Shown here: positions 63,242 to 64,000 of the stretch, piece by piece
Layout: each line of letters starts with the position of its first letter
Numbering within the stretch: position 1 is the stretch's first letter
Made by a program: the position numbers and the translations under genes
Assembly: GCF_001758225.1 (NCBI RefSeq)
Contig: NZ_MAST01000023.1
Location: 124,001-188,000 of the forward strand
From: Humibacillus sp. DSM 29435
GTDB taxonomy: Bacteria; Actinomycetota; Actinomycetes; Actinomycetales; Dermatophilaceae
DNA: 64,000 nucleotides
Direction of reading: 5' to 3'
The notes under the pieces: model-generated
Database searches by the model: none
What the model saw: the letters and a program-made list of their open reading frames with translations, nothing else
Told to the model about the DNA's origin: nothing

Positions 63242-63341
63242 AAGGCAACCTTATCGCGACCAGGTGCGCCAAACTGAGATTGCTGTCGGCCGACAGCGCC
63301 TTCGCGCAGGCCTTCGCGGCGCTCTCGTGCTTCGCCTTCAT
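63225..63341 (-). CDS. Possible small protein upstream of mntA
   Basis: 38 codons, MKAKHESAAKACAKALSADS and on, ending at 63225. It overlaps the mntA start by 17 bases and the stop of another small frame upstream by four (ATGA). Coupled spacing suggests translation; too short for family assignment. Confidence 0.3.
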   Translation of the reverse strand: MKAKHESAAKACAKALSADSNLSLAHLVAIRLPYVHAR

Positions 63342-63436
63342 GGGCTGTGTCCTTGGTCTGTGCGCCACTCCTCGGCGATCCGGTGGGCTGTGACGATGGC
63401 GGCCTGCTGGATAGTTTCGTCTCCGCCCTTCCTCAT
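63338..63436 (-). CDS. Possible 32-aa small protein at head of mntA-hepT unit
   Basis: ATG 63436 has AAGGGG about six bases upstream. Reads MRKGGDETIQQAAIVTAHRI and ends at 63338, overlapping the next small frame by four bases. Could be a leader peptide or the remnant of a lost gene. Confidence 0.35.
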   Translation of the reverse strand: MRKGGDETIQQAAIVTAHRIAEEWRTDQGHSP

Positions 63437-63550
63437 TGCCACCCCTTTCGAGTCCCCATCGGGCCTGACGTCCGCCACCATCCCGTTGCCCGCCGCGGCT
63501 CTGTGGAAAACTGCGGGGGTTGCTTCGCTGACGCGATTAGGTTTCGAGTC

Positions 63551-63688
63551 ATGGCGTACGGGATCGACACCGACAGCACCCCGGCCGCCATCTCGACCCT
63601 CGAGGTCGAGCTAACCAACGCCGTAAGCCTCGACTCGCGAGTCGTTCCTCCGCCCCCGAGTGCCACTGCGCCTCAGGGTGGCTCGTGA
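63551..63688 (+). CDS. Small protein at start of WXG-type locus
   Basis: 45 aa, MAYGIDTDSTPAAISTLEVE, with a Pro-rich tail. Weak ribosome site. Its stop overlaps the next gene by four bases (GTGA), the reason to accept it. Unknown function. The stretch from 63437 to 63550 holds no gene. Confidence 0.55.
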   Translation: MAYGIDTDSTPAAISTLEVELTNAVSLDSRVVPPPPSATAPQGGS

Positions 63689-64000
63689 TTCCGCGCGACA
63701 CCGCCACCGTCGACCTTGCCGTGCCCGACGGCGACCCCGCGTCGATTCGAGCCGCGGCGCGCCGACTACGGCAGGTCGCCGACACCGGCCTGGCCACAGC
63801 CGGGGTTCGGGGCGAGGCAACCGGCGAACTGGCCGGAGTCTGGACGGGCTCGAGTGCTGCCGGGGCAGGCCGCGAGCTGTCGTCCCTTTCGCTGCGGGCC
63901 CGCACGGTGCTGCCGCTGGTCGACGACGGGGGCCGGGCACTGGCCGCCTACGCCACCGCTCTCGAGACCGCCATCACCGCGGCCCGTGCCCTGTCGGGCC
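63685..64000 (+). CDS. WXG-motif protein, probable type VII secretion substrate (partial)
   Basis: GTG 63685; runs off the right edge. The visible 105 residues are helical, with GELAGVWTGSSAAGAG: Trp-Thr-Gly in the turn between two long helices, as in WXG100 proteins. The first helix follows DGDPASIRAAARRLRQVADT. Likely the N-terminal targeting domain of a larger secreted protein whose toxin or enzymatic part lies outside the window. Confidence 0.7.
   Translation, partial: MIPRDTATVDLAVPDGDPASIRAAARRLRQVADTGLATAGVRGEATGELAGVWTGSSAAGAGRELSSLSLRARTVLPLVDDGGRALAAYATALETAITAARALSG

Overview
The window is high-GC actinobacterial chromosome. Gene content (GuaB1-type IMPDH paralogue, DesA3-like desaturase with its ferredoxin reductase, SigE-family sigma factor, a WXG-type secretion gene, HelD-type ATPase) and very strong C/G third-position use suggest a member of the Micrococcales, perhaps near Intrasporangiaceae. 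That placement is inference; no rRNA or marker gene is present to settle it.

Layout. 1-5 kb: phosphate uptake. The end of pstS with pstC-pstA-pstB meets, tail to tail, a pit transporter and its DUF47 partner. 5-12 kb: small conserved proteins, a PEBP-family protein, tRNA-Lys, a DedA protein, phosphoketolase divergent from galT, and a CsbD-like stress protein. 12-19 kb: a cation efflux protein, two alkyltransferase (Ogt) genes, a GNAT enzyme, two ECF-type sigma factors (one coupled to an Ogt, one to a membrane regulator), a NUDIX hydrolase and a PHP/PolX-like protein. 19-35 kb: tRNA-Glu and tRNA-Asp, a DUF559 protein, a PucR regulator divergent from a fatty-acid desaturase system, a HAD hydrolase, a methyltransferase, an HD-GYP/LuxR fusion, a metalloprotease, an orphan antitoxin, GuaB1, an aldehyde dehydrogenase, and a decayed gene duplicate. 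tRNA-Phe (35.65 kb) marks the left edge of an accessory region.

35.7-57.2 kb is a defence island. Its core is one minus-strand operon: an LRAT-domain membrane protein, an SNF2 helicase with a DUF3883 nuclease-like end, a DUF1156 DNA methyltransferase, a DUF262 protein with an HNH-like end, a DUF499 ATPase with a HEPN-like front, an unrecognised coiled-coil protein, and then a HelD-like ATPase. Helicase, methylase and ATPase match the predicted Hma-type defence arrangement; the LRAT, DUF262-HNH and coiled-coil genes make this an expanded and possibly undescribed version. Next to it lie an EVE-HNH modified-base restriction candidate and a DUF2075 nuclease-ATPase. An octamer (GGATGCCG) abundant in the rest of the window is sparse here, supporting separate origin.

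57-64 kb: a three-gene membrane operon behind a large MalT-type LuxR regulator, a MntA/HepT toxin-antitoxin pair, and the first genes of what looks like a WXG/type VII secretion locus running off the window.

Intergenic DNA, mostly next to gene 3' ends, carries at least four sequence-unrelated families of nested palindromes, two with multiple or flanking copies. They are as noteworthy as the defence operon.
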